Below the pieces are notes generated by a model. It had not been told where the DNA came from and searched no databases. It saw only the letters and a list, made by a program, of their open reading frames with translations. This document shows positions 33,716 to 42,858 of a stretch of DNA of 64,000 bases, one piece after another. Location of the stretch: contig CAWEDV010000004.1 of NCBI GenBank assembly GCA_963807975.1, forward strand, positions 1 to 64,000, given 5' to 3'. The stretch's first letter is position 1; every line of letters starts with the position of its first letter. Source of the stretch: JAACFF01 sp963807975. GTDB lineage: Bacteria; Chloroflexota; Anaerolineae; Promineifilales; Promineifilaceae. A program made the position numbers and the translations under genes.

Positions 33716-35977
33716 CTATTGGCTCACCACATAGTTGATAACATCATCCCGATTTGCCCGATCCCAACCCGGCTCCGGCTGGGCCATGATCCTGGCGATT
33801 TCGCGCAAAGCCATCCACCACTGTTTCTTGGGCCGGGCGTGTTCTAGATCAAGAAGACGCGGTATGTCCAGAAAATCGGTGAATTGAATCTCTCCCTTTA
33901 TCTGACCAATGCAGGCACTGACATACTCATCCCGCGCAATTTGTTCCTCCAGGTACTCAATAGATTTTGCCGCAAAGCGGGTGCCCAAGATACGATCAAA
34001 TGGAGTGGGATCACCTCCCTGCTGCATATGGCCCAGAATGGCCTGACGAACATCAAAAAGATCACCACCTTCTTCCTCAAAGAGAGCGGCCATAAAAGCT
34101 GTATCATAAACCTCATTGGCTAGTTCATTGCGGATTATTAATCCTAATCGTTTACCATCGATAAAGCCCTCGCTCAACTCTTGAACATCCTTGGCCATAT
34201 CCTTTAGGCTAACGCCTTCCTCATGAAGATAGGCTCGTTCGGCCCCAGTGGCTATGGCGCCTGTGAGGGTTAGGTAGCCGCAATAATGGCCCATAACCTC
34301 AACGATAAAGACGCGCTGTGAGGCAACTGCCGACTGTTTGATCTTATCAACCGCCCAAACAATGCTGTGCAGCGCGGTATCAGAGCCAACGCTAAAATCG
34401 GTTGCGGGCAAGTTGTTGTTTATCGACGCGGGTAGGCAAACAATTGGGATATCAAATGCGGGATAATTATGGCGCTGTTTGAACAGGTCGAGGGCAGATA
34501 AGTAGCCTGTCCAACCACCAACGATCAGCAAACCCTCTATCTTGTGTTCGTCCAACGTGCGCGCAACGGCGTAGAAGTCTCGACCTTCAGGCATATATCG
34601 GTTTGTACCGATCTCGGCCCCGCCTCTGGGAGCCAAACCAGCGACGCTCATCCAATCCAATTCTTCTACATCCCCTTCGACAAGCCCGCGGAAACCATTG
34701 TGAACCCCTAGCATAATGTGGCCTTTATCGGTACCCAGACGAACAGCTGCACGCAGGGCAGTATTCATACCAGGAGATGGACCGCCTCCATGCATGACAG
34801 CTAGACGCATCCGACGCCGGCCTGGTTCAGGATCACGAGGGAATGTTCGCACCAAGGTACGCAGCATATCGAAAGATAATTTAAAACTGCCACCACGAAG
34901 GGTCATCGCTCGTTCATAATCTTGCTCTTTTATGGCAGCAGCGACCGACCAGGTTACGCGCAAACACTCACTTAGGGGGGTACGTGTGATATTATTGCCT
35001 TGGATGCCGATCACAATTGGCTCTTCTTGTTCTCCCGCCTCCAAAACAGCCTCGACGGCATCAGCACCAACCAGCGTGCTCATAACTCGATCGTAAGCGG
35101 TAGGCGATCCCCCGCGTTGAACATGTCCCAACACGGTTATGCGCGTATCTTCACCAAGGCGCTCCTCGAGCACCTGTTTGACATCCTGGCTGGTTATGGG
35201 ATTGCCATTGCGATCCTGGGCACCTTCGGCAACAATGACGATGCTGTCGCGCCGCCCTGCTTCTCGTCCTTTGAACAGCACCTCGCACATTTTTGATTGC
35301 CACGCTTCAACTTCAGGCGGTGATTCAGGAATCAACACCCAATCTGCTCCGCTAGCGAGGGCGCTCATGAGGGCCAGATAGCCGCAGCGCCGGCCCATGA
35401 CCTCGACGACAAATGTGCGCTGGTGGCTGGCGGCTGTACTGGATATGGCATCAATAGCCTCGACGATGCGGTGCAATGCCGTATCAGCGCCGATGGTCAT
35501 ATCGGTTCCATGCATGTCATTGTCGATCGAACCAACCAGGCCGGCAATTGTCAGCAAGCGGTATTGACCTGCCTCTTCCGCGGAGATCTCCCCGGCCGCT
35601 GCCAATTCCTCAAGCAGTCCAGTCCATTCTTGCTGCAAGATATGAGCGCCGGTAAGGCTGCCATCTCCTCCGATAACCACAAGCGCTTCAATACCGCTTT
35701 TGACCAGATTTCTGGCAGCCCGCAGCCTGCCTTCTCTTTCGCGAAATTCCTGGCAGCGTGCCGATCCGATTATTGTGCCCCCCAACTGCAAAATTCCGCC
35801 AACATCGCTCCAGCTGATGGGTCGGATCTTATCTCCACCCTTAACCATCCCCTGGTAGCCTTCGTAAATGGCGTAGGTCTCCGCGCCTTTCTCCAACGCA
35901 GTACGAACGACCGACCTAAGCGCCGCGTTCATACCAGGAGCATCACCACCACTTGTTAGTACACCTATTCTTTTCAT
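33716..35977 (-). CDS. Double-length (eukaryote-like) 6-phosphofructokinase
   Basis: 753 residues: two complete PFK domains in tandem. The N-half has LTSGGDAPGMN, GGDGS (103-107) and GSIDND (149-154), so it should be an ATP-type catalyst. The C-half starts near 398 (MHGGGPSPGMN), has GGWTG in place of GGDG and PASINNNLPATDFSVGSDT, where the catalytic Asp is replaced by Asn. This division into catalytic and decayed effector halves, and the C-half wording, closely resemble animal and fungal PFK. Such fusions are uncommon in bacteria. An allosteric role for the C-half is inferred from the eukaryotic case. It is first of three pfk genes. Confidence 0.92.
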   Translation of the reverse strand: MKRIGVLTSGGDAPGMNAALRSVVRTALEKGAETYAIYEGYQGMVKGGDKIRPISWSDVGGILQLGGTIIGSARCQEFREREGRLRAARNLVKSGIEALVVIGGDGSLTGAHILQQEWTGLLEELAAAGEISAEEAGQYRLLTIAGLVGSIDNDMHGTDMTIGADTALHRIVEAIDAISSTAASHQRTFVVEVMGRRCGYLALMSALASGADWVLIPESPPEVEAWQSKMCEVLFKGREAGRRDSIVIVAEGAQDRNGNPITSQDVKQVLEERLGEDTRITVLGHVQRGGSPTAYDRVMSTLVGADAVEAVLEAGEQEEPIVIGIQGNNITRTPLSECLRVTWSVAAAIKEQDYERAMTLRGGSFKLSFDMLRTLVRTFPRDPEPGRRRMRLAVMHGGGPSPGMNTALRAAVRLGTDKGHIMLGVHNGFRGLVEGDVEELDWMSVAGLAPRGGAEIGTNRYMPEGRDFYAVARTLDEHKIEGLLIVGGWTGYLSALDLFKQRHNYPAFDIPIVCLPASINNNLPATDFSVGSDTALHSIVWAVDKIKQSAVASQRVFIVEVMGHYCGYLTLTGAIATGAERAYLHEEGVSLKDMAKDVQELSEGFIDGKRLGLIIRNELANEVYDTAFMAALFEEEGGDLFDVRQAILGHMQQGGDPTPFDRILGTRFAAKSIEYLEEQIARDEYVSACIGQIKGEIQFTDFLDIPRLLDLEHARPKKQWWMALREIARIMAQPEPGWDRANRDDVINYVVSQ

Positions 35978-36049
35978 AAGGTCTCACCAATTTCTATTAT
36001 GGTACTGGTTTCGGACAGCAAGGCAACACCATTGACAGCCAACAGCATC

Positions 36050-36553
36050 CTAATGCCCAGAATCTTCGCTGCTCTCGTGGAGACCCAATACCGTGTTCAC
36101 AGTTTCCCACCAATTGTCCATTTCAATTCGCAATTGCGCAGCGTGTTTAACCCAATCGCCCCCAGAAATCACCTGTTTTTTGTCTGAAAATTCCTGACGG
36201 CCTACGTAAAGCCATGATAGAATAGCTTGTCCACCTTCAATCATCACTGTTCGCCGAACGCGCCTATAACTGGATCGGGACGATTGCTTGGGATCATATC
36301 CTTCCAGATTATCAATGCGGATCAAAATATCCTTGTATTGCTTACTTGCGACAGAGATAAGTTTCCCGTTAACGGTTCCGCCCCTCTCTTCTATAAGCAT
36401 CGGATAATAACCCATATCATAGAGATTGCCATTGGTATAAACGGCAGGCTTTCTGCGCTTAATTCCATCGCGCCAAAGGTGGTCGTTTGGCTGGCCAGGG
36501 ATCAAGGTACCGTAGACAAAAAAGGGGATTTGGTCCAATGCACCACTATTCAT
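36050..36553 (-). CDS. Gamma-glutamylcyclotransferase/AIG2-like protein
   Basis: 167 residues. FFVYGTLIPGQPNDHLW is the YGTL substrate loop of the BtrG/AIG2 fold. YPMLIEERGGTVNGKLI and RIDNLEGYDP follow in the usual order, and the Glu of DNLEGY-type segments serves as the catalytic acid/base in characterised members. The N-terminal MNSGALDQIP is short and not conserved in my memory. It probably cleaves gamma-glutamyl-amine bonds, but the substrate is unknown. It is transcribed away from the tRNA-Arg gene. Confidence 0.85.
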   Translation of the reverse strand: MNSGALDQIPFFVYGTLIPGQPNDHLWRDGIKRRKPAVYTNGNLYDMGYYPMLIEERGGTVNGKLISVASKQYKDILIRIDNLEGYDPKQSSRSSYRRVRRTVMIEGGQAILSWLYVGRQEFSDKKQVISGGDWVKHAAQLRIEMDNWWETVNTVLGLHESSEDSGH

Positions 36554-36606
36554 GATCTGTTATAATCTTTGGCCATAATTATATCCAAAATGCGCGTTTT
36601 CTACAT

Positions 36607-36678
36607 GCCCCCGTAGCTCAAAGGATAGAGCAATCGCCTCCTAAGCGATCGATGATGGTTCGAGTCCGTCCGGGGGTA
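36607..36678 (+). tRNA. tRNA-Arg (anticodon CCT)
   Basis: 72 nt that fold into a full cloverleaf: acceptor GCCCCCG with CGGGGGT (one G-U at the end), D arm GCTC/GAGC, anticodon arm ATCGC/GCGAT with loop CTCCTAA giving anticodon CCT, 4-nt variable loop, and T arm GATGG/CCGTC with TTCGAGT loop. The discriminator base is A. CCA is not encoded. Confidence 0.95.
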
Positions 36679-36730
36679 CTTATTATGATTGGCTTGTCCA
36701 ATCTATTGATATGTACTGCTCCATATTCAG

Positions 36731-39643
36731 CTAAAGAGTACTGATGGGATCGATTTCCAATGAACAATTCTTGGGGATGACGATTCCATCCAGTAGCCGG
36801 GTGGGATCCGGAGAGCGGACGACGATCTGCCAGCGGTAACGGCCGTCTACGCGACTGAAGAACGGGGGTACCGGTCCAATAATTTCGGTCGCACCAAGCG
36901 CTTTTTCGCGAATCTGGGCCTTCAACAAGGCCGCCATTTTCTGAGCCTCACTCTGTCCACGATCGGCGATCGGATCATTAAATAGAAGCTTAGCCATGCG
37001 CCGAAATGGTGGCAAATTGTGCTTTGTGCGAAAACGAATTTCGTCCAGGTAAAAAGTGGCAAAATCATGCTCGGCGGCTGCCTGTATGGCGTAGTGTTGG
37101 GGCTGATAGGTTTGGAAAACTACCTGTCCACCGAGGAGACCACGTCCAGCCCGGCCCGCAACCTGTGCCAATGTCTGAAAGGCACGTTCTCCAGTGCGAT
37201 AGTCTGGTAGACCCAAAGAAACGTCAGCGGAAATGACGCCAACAAGAGTTACGAAGGGCAAGTCCAGCCCCTTAGCAATCATCTGCGTGCCAACCAAGAT
37301 ATCGGACTCGCGGTTAATGAAGCTGGCCAGGAGCTTTTCATGGGCATACCTGCCGGCTGTCGTATCGCGATCCCAACGAGTGATACGCGCCTGTGGCCAA
37401 CGTTTTTTAACACGTACCTCAACCTCTTCGGTACCCAACCCAAAAAACTTAATCCTTTTTGATCCGCATTGGGGACATTCCTGATGAGGTGGTTCCTGCC
37501 ATCCGCAGTGATGACAAGAAAGCATCATATGCGGACGGTGATACGTCAGCGGCATATCACAACGAGGACACTTAAGCGTATGTCCACAATCACGACAAAT
37601 AACAAATGTAGCCGTTCCACGTCGGTTAAGAAAAAGAATGGCCTGCTCATGGCGATCAAGCGTGTCGTCGATAGCACGAGCCAAGGCGCGACTGAATATG
37701 GATCTGTTTCCAGCGCGCAGTTCCTGTCGAAGATCGATTACTTGAACAGGTGGTAGCGGGATTTCCAAAGCATCATCAGGAATTTCAGAACTAGATACGT
37801 ATTGAGTAGCTATCTGCAGACGGGCCGATTGATCTTCGAGACGCTTCCTGTGGCCCATAACACGTCTTGGAAGCTCTAATAACTGATATCTTTCGCTGCG
37901 CGCATAGTGATAGGAAACCACATCAGGTGTTGCACTGCCCATAATGACCACAGCTTTCAAGATACGCCCAAGGGCAACAGCAGCATCACGAGCATGATAA
38001 TACGGGGGCGGCACGGGCGGCGTCTGTTTGTAGCTTGCATCATGCTCCTCGTCCACGACAATTACGCCAATTTCTCGAAATGGAGTAAAGAGAGCGCTCC
38101 TCGGACCAATGACGATGTCAAACAAGCCCAGACGAGCACGCCGCCAGGTATCAACCCTTTCGCCCTCGCTGAGACGGCTGTGCAGCAATGCAACTCGTCC
38201 TGGAAATCGCGCCGAAAAACGGCGTACTGTCTGGGGAGTGAGCGCTATTTCCGGAACCAATACGATAGCCTGTTTACCCTTACTAAGCGCATATTCGATG
38301 GCTCGCAAATAGATCTCAGTCTTCCCGCTGCCTGTGACGCCGTGAAGCAAGACGGCTGTCGTATTTGCCTGATCTTCCGAGTCCAGACCAGTATCATGAC
38401 CTCCTTCCAGAAGTCGCATCTTTTCCCTCAAGCGAAGCCAGATCTTAGCTTGATCAGCGGTCAATGGCGGCGGGTCTGTCACAACGAAATCTCGATCAGA
38501 CAGAGAATCACGCCACACCTGTTCAGAAGAAAAACGAATCAACCCAGTTTGATCCAGCCGACGCAGGTGTTTCATGGAGCATCCGGTTGCTTGATAAATA
38601 TCCGAGATTGGCACCGGACCCGCGGCTTGTGTCAAAAAGGAAAGTACATCTAGGTACGTACTCGCGCCCTTCAATTCCGTGGCATAAGTCAGAACTTCCT
38701 GGCCACTGCCGGCCAATCCAAGAACAGATCGCTGCCGCTGGAGTCTTGCCAATCCTAACGAAAGCAACTCCTCAATATGAATCCCCTCGATTTCTTCCAA
38801 CAAAGGCAATTTTCGAAAATGGTCAACAAGATGATCCGGCACCATCTCCTCGGAGCCAACTGGCAGAACCAAGTTAACTTCAGGTAGCACAACTATTAGG
38901 CCTGCCGATACCAGAGAATCCAAATGACGCCTCCTAGCACCAGAACCAAGGAGAACTTTATCTAAATCAGGTAAAGGATCATCACTTAGCAAAAGGTAAA
39001 ACAAGAGATCAGCCTGTTTATTCTTCCTACCAAATGAAGACAGTGCGTACGCTTGATGCTGAAAATCTGCTGAAAGATGAGCATACCTGATCCGTTTGGG
39101 CTTCATCCGCGGAGGATCAAGTACGGAGGCTCTGCGCACTATACTCCTGCGGATCAACTGATCAACAGCAGGTTTCCAATTCATCTTCTTGCCAAGGGCA
39201 CGCGTTATTTGTCTCGTACGGAGGTTACCGCGGCTGCGCAAAAGCTCAACGACTTCAGACTGTCGTTCAGTCAGCCTAGTTTTACCTTCCCAATAAGGGT
39301 TCAAGTCGTAGACCAGGTCAGACCAACGGGTCAAACCAGGAGGTAGCATCAACCGTAGACAGCTGTTGAGTGGTGCCAGATAATGACTGCTGAGCCATCT
39401 CGCGAACGTAATCTGCCAGGACTGAACCACGGGATCAGGATCTATAATGCCAATTATCGGTTTAGTTTCTTCAACTGGAGCACGGTCATCAAACCCGATA
39501 ACTATACCCTGAGCAAGCCGACGGCCAAATTCGACCTCCACTAAATGACCGATCCAAAGTTGATCCTCAAGATCACGGGGCACAAAATAGTGAAAAGAGC
39601 TGCGCAAAGGAGCCTCAATATTAACCACAATCTCGGCATACAT
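36731..39643 (-). CDS. priA: Primosomal protein N' (replication restart helicase)
   Basis: 970 residues, longer than the usual 730-840 because of an enlarged region between the 3'-DNA-binding N-terminus and the helicase core. Walker A HGVTGSGKTEIYLRA, DEEHDASYKQ (motif II), GSATPDVVSY, and the eight-Cys zinc module starting CRDCGHTLKCPRCD and ending CPQCGSKRIKFFGLGTEEVE are all present. It restarts stalled forks by loading DnaB. The C-terminal primosome domain is intact to TRLLDGIVIP. It is divergent from the membrane-protein gene at 39837. Confidence 0.96.
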   Translation of the reverse strand: MYAEIVVNIEAPLRSSFHYFVPRDLEDQLWIGHLVEVEFGRRLAQGIVIGFDDRAPVEETKPIIGIIDPDPVVQSWQITFARWLSSHYLAPLNSCLRLMLPPGLTRWSDLVYDLNPYWEGKTRLTERQSEVVELLRSRGNLRTRQITRALGKKMNWKPAVDQLIRRSIVRRASVLDPPRMKPKRIRYAHLSADFQHQAYALSSFGRKNKQADLLFYLLLSDDPLPDLDKVLLGSGARRRHLDSLVSAGLIVVLPEVNLVLPVGSEEMVPDHLVDHFRKLPLLEEIEGIHIEELLSLGLARLQRQRSVLGLAGSGQEVLTYATELKGASTYLDVLSFLTQAAGPVPISDIYQATGCSMKHLRRLDQTGLIRFSSEQVWRDSLSDRDFVVTDPPPLTADQAKIWLRLREKMRLLEGGHDTGLDSEDQANTTAVLLHGVTGSGKTEIYLRAIEYALSKGKQAIVLVPEIALTPQTVRRFSARFPGRVALLHSRLSEGERVDTWRRARLGLFDIVIGPRSALFTPFREIGVIVVDEEHDASYKQTPPVPPPYYHARDAAVALGRILKAVVIMGSATPDVVSYHYARSERYQLLELPRRVMGHRKRLEDQSARLQIATQYVSSSEIPDDALEIPLPPVQVIDLRQELRAGNRSIFSRALARAIDDTLDRHEQAILFLNRRGTATFVICRDCGHTLKCPRCDMPLTYHRPHMMLSCHHCGWQEPPHQECPQCGSKRIKFFGLGTEEVEVRVKKRWPQARITRWDRDTTAGRYAHEKLLASFINRESDILVGTQMIAKGLDLPFVTLVGVISADVSLGLPDYRTGERAFQTLAQVAGRAGRGLLGGQVVFQTYQPQHYAIQAAAEHDFATFYLDEIRFRTKHNLPPFRRMAKLLFNDPIADRGQSEAQKMAALLKAQIREKALGATEIIGPVPPFFSRVDGRYRWQIVVRSPDPTRLLDGIVIPKNCSLEIDPISTL

Positions 39644-39690
39644 AATCCCATTTTAACAGCTTCCTTCAAGGAAAAAAGGTGAACGTCGGC

Positions 39691-39719
39691 TTGACGTATT
39701 AGAACACTTGTGCTATTGT
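39691..39719 (+). promoter_or_regulatory. Sigma-70-type promoter
   Basis: TTGACG (39691-39696) and TATTGT (39714-39719) are separated by 17 bases, upstream of the plus-strand membrane-protein gene at 39837. The expected start of transcription is near 39726, giving a leader of about 110 bases. Confidence 0.6.
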
Positions 39720-39836
39720 TTAGATTGGATCTAATGTTCTACTGCCGCTATTCACTGACCTTGGCCCTTTGCAGGTGAGTAGATCGGCCTTAAGTCGGAT
39801 TTTATACGCCCAATTGCGAATATTTAACTGGAGGTT

Positions 39837-40616
39837 ATGATGAGTCAACGTTATAGTAAAGGCGGTCAATTCGGGTTTTCCAAATCGTCATTGCAGGCGA
39901 ATCGCGGTTTGTTTATAGGCATCATTTTGTTTGTGGCGTTGATTGCCTTCGAGATCTTTAATTTCGATACGACCCAGTTTGCCCTTGAGAGTCTGCTGGG
40001 AAATGTTACATTTCTAAGTCTAAAATGGGCTACTATTTTGGCAATCGCCTTCTGTGCGATAGATTTTGCCGGTCTCAATAGATTGTTCACCCCAGAAGGA
40101 AGCGAAAAAGAAAATAGGGAAGCCTGGTTCCTCATGGGCGCATGGCTGCTTGGTGCGACGATGAATGCCGTCATGACTTGGTGGGCTGTTTCGGTGACTC
40201 TGCTGAATAATAACCTTGGGAATGAGGTGCTGGGCAGAGAACAACTGCTGCGCTTTGTACCAATCTTTGTGGCCGTGTTGGTTTGGTTGACCCGAATTCT
40301 ATTCATTGGCTCGCTTTCCATAGCCGGCGAAACGATTTTTAGTGGGAACATGAATCGGCACCAAATCCGGTCCAATAGAGCTAAAAATCAAGCACGGCCA
40401 TCGGGATCTGGTCGCAAGACGGCGACAGCCAGAATTAAGGCAGCTCCGAAACAGACCTACGCCCCGATGGTGGAGGAATCACAAGTGGCCGAATTGTCAA
40501 AAACGCCCAATACAGGGTCTGTGCCGACACGTTCAACTCGTGTCCGGCAGCGTCCACCTGTACCAAACCCGGGTATTCATCGCCGGTCCAGCGGTATGCA
40601 AGCCGGCAGCAGATAG
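39837..40616 (+). CDS. Uncharacterised membrane protein with basic tail
   Basis: 259 residues, function not recognised. About four membrane segments (near 25-43, 58-78, 97-122, 140-165) are followed by a soluble, Arg/Lys/Pro-rich C-terminal tail of about 80 residues that is probably disordered. The first 24 residues are polar. A GGAGG site lies just before tandem ATG codons at 39837 and 39840. The lytic transglycosylase gene follows 52 bases later on the same strand, so the two may share the promoter at 39691 and an envelope-related role is possible. Confidence 0.7.
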   Translation: MMSQRYSKGGQFGFSKSSLQANRGLFIGIILFVALIAFEIFNFDTTQFALESLLGNVTFLSLKWATILAIAFCAIDFAGLNRLFTPEGSEKENREAWFLMGAWLLGATMNAVMTWWAVSVTLLNNNLGNEVLGREQLLRFVPIFVAVLVWLTRILFIGSLSIAGETIFSGNMNRHQIRSNRAKNQARPSGSGRKTATARIKAAPKQTYAPMVEESQVAELSKTPNTGSVPTRSTRVRQRPPVPNPGIHRRSSGMQAGSR

Positions 40617-40668
40617 TTTGATACGAAGCCATGAAACAAATCATAGAAGTGTATTGTGAGAGGAAATC

Positions 40669-41451
40669 ATGACCAATTACAATGAGTCGGTGGATCGGAT
40701 TGATACCCCCCTCTTGAATCATCGAGAGGTCTACCAGAGTCAATATTCTCATGATCCTGTGCGTCAGGTCCAACTTAGAATGGTTCTTATAATGGGCATA
40801 TCCCTCTTGGTTGCTGCTACCTTGGCATTGTTAGCCTTGCCAGCCACCGCAGGAACTGATTCAGGCATACAGCAATCAGTCAGCGAGCAGATTGTAGAAC
40901 CAATAGCTGCCTCAGAGGTACAGCTATCCGCTCCCCTTTCAGTGGGGATTGGACAAGCCGGAGTAGCAGAATTCTTCACCCCTGAGGTTAAATATTGGGA
41001 ATCTGAAATCATTAGCTGGGCCGATGAGTATAATGTTGATCCCAATGCTGTGGCGACCATTATGCAAATTGAATCTTGTGGAGATCCACAGGCGGTTTCA
41101 ACAGCCGGTGCCAGAGGTTTGTTTCAGGTGATGCCCTTTCATTTTGGTGCTGGAGAAGATATGCTTGATCCTGATACCAATGCTCGACGCGGCATGAATT
41201 TTCTTAATGAGCAGCTGCGATACACGGGTGGCGATTTGTACTTGTCGTTTGCAGGCTACAACGGCGGATATGCGGCCTCTGGTGGTAATTACGATGGATG
41301 GCCGGATGAGACGAAACGCTATTTTCGCTGGGCCAAAGGTATATATGAAGATGCGAGTGCCGGTGCAGCGAGCAGTGCGACATTAAATGAGTGGCTTGAT
41401 GCCGGAGGCCGGCCAGGTTGCCAGCGCGCAGCGGAACGTTTGGGTATATAG
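40669..41451 (+). CDS. Lytic transglycosylase (SLT domain)
   Basis: 260 residues. A single membrane anchor near residues 36-57 places the rest outside. The SLT domain starts EIISWADEYNVDPNAVATIM, with catalytic Glu in QIESCGDPQAVS, then GARGLFQVMPFHF and LSFAGYNGG, the three family motifs. It cleaves peptidoglycan glycan strands with anhydro-ring formation. The C-terminal tail (WLDAGGRPGCQRAAERLGI) is not part of the fold. An AGAGGAAATC site precedes the ATG. Confidence 0.88.
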   Translation: MTNYNESVDRIDTPLLNHREVYQSQYSHDPVRQVQLRMVLIMGISLLVAATLALLALPATAGTDSGIQQSVSEQIVEPIAASEVQLSAPLSVGIGQAGVAEFFTPEVKYWESEIISWADEYNVDPNAVATIMQIESCGDPQAVSTAGARGLFQVMPFHFGAGEDMLDPDTNARRGMNFLNEQLRYTGGDLYLSFAGYNGGYAASGGNYDGWPDETKRYFRWAKGIYEDASAGAASSATLNEWLDAGGRPGCQRAAERLGI

Positions 41452-41496
41452 GCTACGAAAATGGTGGGAAGACTTGCCCTTCACCGGTTTCTGAAT

Positions 41497-41554
41497 TACC
41501 TCAGAGGTCTCGTTTGTATCATTGAGCGGGTTCCACATGGAGACCTCTGAGGTA
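41497..41554. repeat. Perfect 15-bp inverted repeat between convergent genes
   Basis: TACCTCAGAGGTCTC (41497-41511) is repeated exactly inverted at 41540-41554, separated by 28 bases. It lies between the transglycosylase stop and the slipin stop. No T tail follows on either side, and the arms themselves contain CCTC-A-GAGG. It may be a bidirectional terminator or RNA stabiliser, or the remnant of a small mobile repeat. Confidence 0.75.
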
Positions 41555-41563
41555 GGTAGTTTA

Positions 41564-42340
41564 CTAGCCAGCTTCTTCGTTTATTCCCTCTGCAAGTTTC
41601 ATAAGCGGCCGAATGAACTCAACAGGTAACGGGAAGACAATTGTCGTGTTGTTTTGGATGCCAATATCTACGAGTGTTTGCAGATAGCGTAGGGTCATGG
41701 CTCCCGGGGCCTTATTCATTTCCGCTGCCGCCATGGATAGGCGCTCAGCAGCTTGATGATCACCTTCAGCGCTGATGATTTTGGCTCTTCTTTCCCGTTC
41801 TGCTTCCGCTTCTCGGGCCATGGCCCGTACCATGTTTGAGGTCAATTCCAGGTCTTTAAGCTCGACAATGCTGACTTTGATTCCCCATGGTTCCGTTGCT
41901 TCATCAATAATATGCTGAAGGCGCTCATTTATCTTTTCCCGGTCTGATAAGAGTTGATCTAATTGTGATTGGCCGATCACGTTGCGAAGACTTGTTTGAG
42001 CGATTTGCCATGTGGCACGCCGGTAATCTTCAACTTGAATGATGGCGTCAACCGGATCGAGAACTCTGAAATAGACGACTGCGTTGACCTTAACGGTGAC
42101 GTTATCGCTGGTAATGGCTTCCTGCGCGGGAACGTCGAGCGTGATAGTTCGTAAGTCCACCTTGATCATCCGGTCAACGATGGGAATGAGAAAGAATAGT
42201 CCGGGTCCTTTAGCATCAATTACACGCCCGAGGCGAAAAACGACCCCGCGCTCGTATTCGGGAACGATGCGTACCGCGGCGCCGATGATGGCGATGATTA
42301 AGATGAATAGAAATACGGCAACGATTAGTGATCCTAACAT
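41564..42340 (-). CDS. Slipin (stomatin/SPFH-family membrane protein)
   Basis: 258 residues. One N-terminal membrane segment (3-25) is followed by the SPFH domain (RIVPEYERGVVFRLGRV, PGLFFLIPIVDRMIKVDLRT, VNAVVYFRVLDP) and a C-terminal coiled-coil (AREAEAERERRAKIISAEGD). Slipins form membrane microdomain scaffolds and usually sit next to an NfeD-family protease gene. Here the NfeD gene is about 7 kb away on the other strand. Confidence 0.94.
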   Translation of the reverse strand: MLGSLIVAVFLFILIIAIIGAAVRIVPEYERGVVFRLGRVIDAKGPGLFFLIPIVDRMIKVDLRTITLDVPAQEAITSDNVTVKVNAVVYFRVLDPVDAIIQVEDYRRATWQIAQTSLRNVIGQSQLDQLLSDREKINERLQHIIDEATEPWGIKVSIVELKDLELTSNMVRAMAREAEAERERRAKIISAEGDHQAAERLSMAAAEMNKAPGAMTLRYLQTLVDIGIQNNTTIVFPLPVEFIRPLMKLAEGINEEAG

Positions 42341-42576
42341 GGTTACTCCTCAGTTATTAAATTCTCTGCACCAAGTCTCTGTGACCTTTCTTTTTGGTTC
42401 ATTTTATTATACGTCAAATGTGGAGATTTAATTGGTTTTTCCAATCTTCAGATTTTTGAGGCAACGTCATGCTTATGATTTAGCGTGGGTGAATGTATGC
42501 GGATAGAAGTAATAGCGTTGTTTGCATAGTTGACCGGCGGTGAACATGTGATTTGGATTGCTGCTTGTGAGTAATG

Positions 42577-42840
42577 CTACGGGATAGTATCGGTGTTGAG
42601 CCAGGTTTCCTCAAGTAGGTTCAGTTTAGCCATATAGTAGCCGCGGCAATCGGGGCAGTTGTTTAAGTGTTTGCGTGCGATTTTGAGAAGTTGGTTGGTT
42701 TCGTTGATTGTATGCCTCCCGGAGTCAGCGAGATACTCGAGTATGGAAAAACATTCTGCGCAGGTCAAAGAGTCATCTTCTATGGAGCCGGTCGCGCTCA
42801 GTATTATCCGCCAGAGGGGTCGCAATTGGTCTTTGGCCAT
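42577..42840 (-). CDS. Small cysteine-motif protein (putative zinc finger)
   Basis: 87 residues, function unknown. Two pairs, CAEC (about residues 26-29) and HLNNCPDC (about 53-60), form a plausible Cys/His zinc site of the type seen in anti-sigma and zinc-finger-like small proteins. There is no membrane segment. It follows the DUF3179 lipoprotein gene by 18 bases on the same strand, so it is probably co-transcribed. The 236 bases between it and the slipin gene hold nothing I can identify. Confidence 0.65.
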   Translation of the reverse strand: MAKDQLRPLWRIILSATGSIEDDSLTCAECFSILEYLADSGRHTINETNQLLKIARKHLNNCPDCRGYYMAKLNLLEETWLNTDTIP

Positions 42841-42858
42841 TTGGCAATCTGCTGGGAC

